This document shows positions 63,832 to 64,000 of a stretch of DNA of 64,000 nt, one piece after another. Made by a program: the position numbers and the translations under genes. A model generated the notes under the pieces. It was not told the DNA's origin. It worked only from the letters and a program-made list of their open reading frames with translations, and did not search any database. The DNA is from Gnetum montanum (taxonomy: Eukaryota > Streptophyta > Gnetopsida > Gnetales > Gnetaceae). Position 1 is the first letter of the stretch; each line of letters opens with the position of its first letter. The stretch covers positions 1,118 to 65,117 of the forward strand of contig MNCI01003549.1 in the NCBI GenBank assembly GCA_015680685.1. The letters run 5' to 3'.

Positions 63832-64000
63832 ATTTTGAGGTTTCTAACCAACGGGCTGGTCACAAGTGGGTAGGGAGAAGGATCCACCCAACGTCCAACA
63901 GGGTTGAGGTGTTTGGCCTCGATCTAAGAGATGGTCGAGTATGACTGCTACCACCACTTCAATACATTGTTCCTTGCACGTTTCATGACGATGTGCTTCC
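63832..64000 (+). other. Continuation past the FCP1-like stop
   Basis: The sequence stays open in the next frame (to 63944) without a motif I can match. It may be the following exon or shifted coding. The window ends here. Confidence 0.25.

Noticed and set aside
1-64000. tRNA, rRNA or organellar insertions
   Set aside because: I found no cloverleaf-like segments, rRNA core sequence or plastid genes by eye. A tRNAscan/Infernal run would settle it.

Overview
The window looks like nuclear DNA of a seed plant with a large, retrotransposon-rich genome. A gymnosperm is my guess, not something the sequence proves. Support: no compact intact gene; AT-rich spacers; and plant Ty3/gypsy elements of the Athila lineage (a primer binding site resembling the tRNA-Asp type, an FMDD-type reverse transcriptase (RT) motif, and an extra ORF after pol) and of the Tat lineage (two RNase H domains), plus Ty1/copia. 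Every coding block carries stops, frameshifts or truncations. All homologies were judged by eye; nothing was searched.

Left part (1-16.3 kb). A minus-strand LTR fragment (1-309) abuts an internally deleted Athila-like remnant 'F' (310 to about 4460, +). F is interrupted at 3020-3880 by a GC-rich, poly(A)-tailed retroposon with a 16-bp target-site duplication (TSD). Next is Athila-like element 'A' (about 4480-16187, +): gag, protease, RT, RNase H, integrase, a 2.2-kb spacer, a third ORF (ORF3, 12199-15060), a polypurine tract (PPT) and the 3' LTR (15292-16187).

Middle part (16.3-31.1 kb). This is the least TE-dense stretch. It holds a diverged inverted duplication (17255-18500 against 29370-30490), a minus-strand Ty1/copia element (about 19375-25880) split by a 2.6-kb Ty3-type solo LTR (20385-23013), a minisatellite, and a second inverted repeat (26427-26850 / 27810-28215) whose loop contains an ankyrin-repeat exon fragment (27512-27700).

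Right part (31.1-64 kb). This is a nested stack. Athila 'B' (+, 5' LTR at 31141) is broken in its RT by minus-strand Athila-related 'E' (3' LTR 36339-37661). E is broken by minus-strand Athila 'C' (3' LTR 41361-42305), C by Tat-lineage 'D1' (3' LTR 52025-53651), and D1 by a second Tat copy 'D2' (3' LTR 55548-57245), which runs on to the right. At the right edge a plus-strand fragment (about 63600-63831) resembles an FCP1/HAD-like phosphatase domain.

Most interesting structure: in both copies that keep ORF3 (A and C), a segment resembling the LTR U3 promoter (palindrome plus TATA box) lies about 440 bp before the ORF3 start. It is followed by a GTAAG donor and an acceptor AG placed directly before the ATG. 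This suggests a separate promoter plus leader intron for ORF3.
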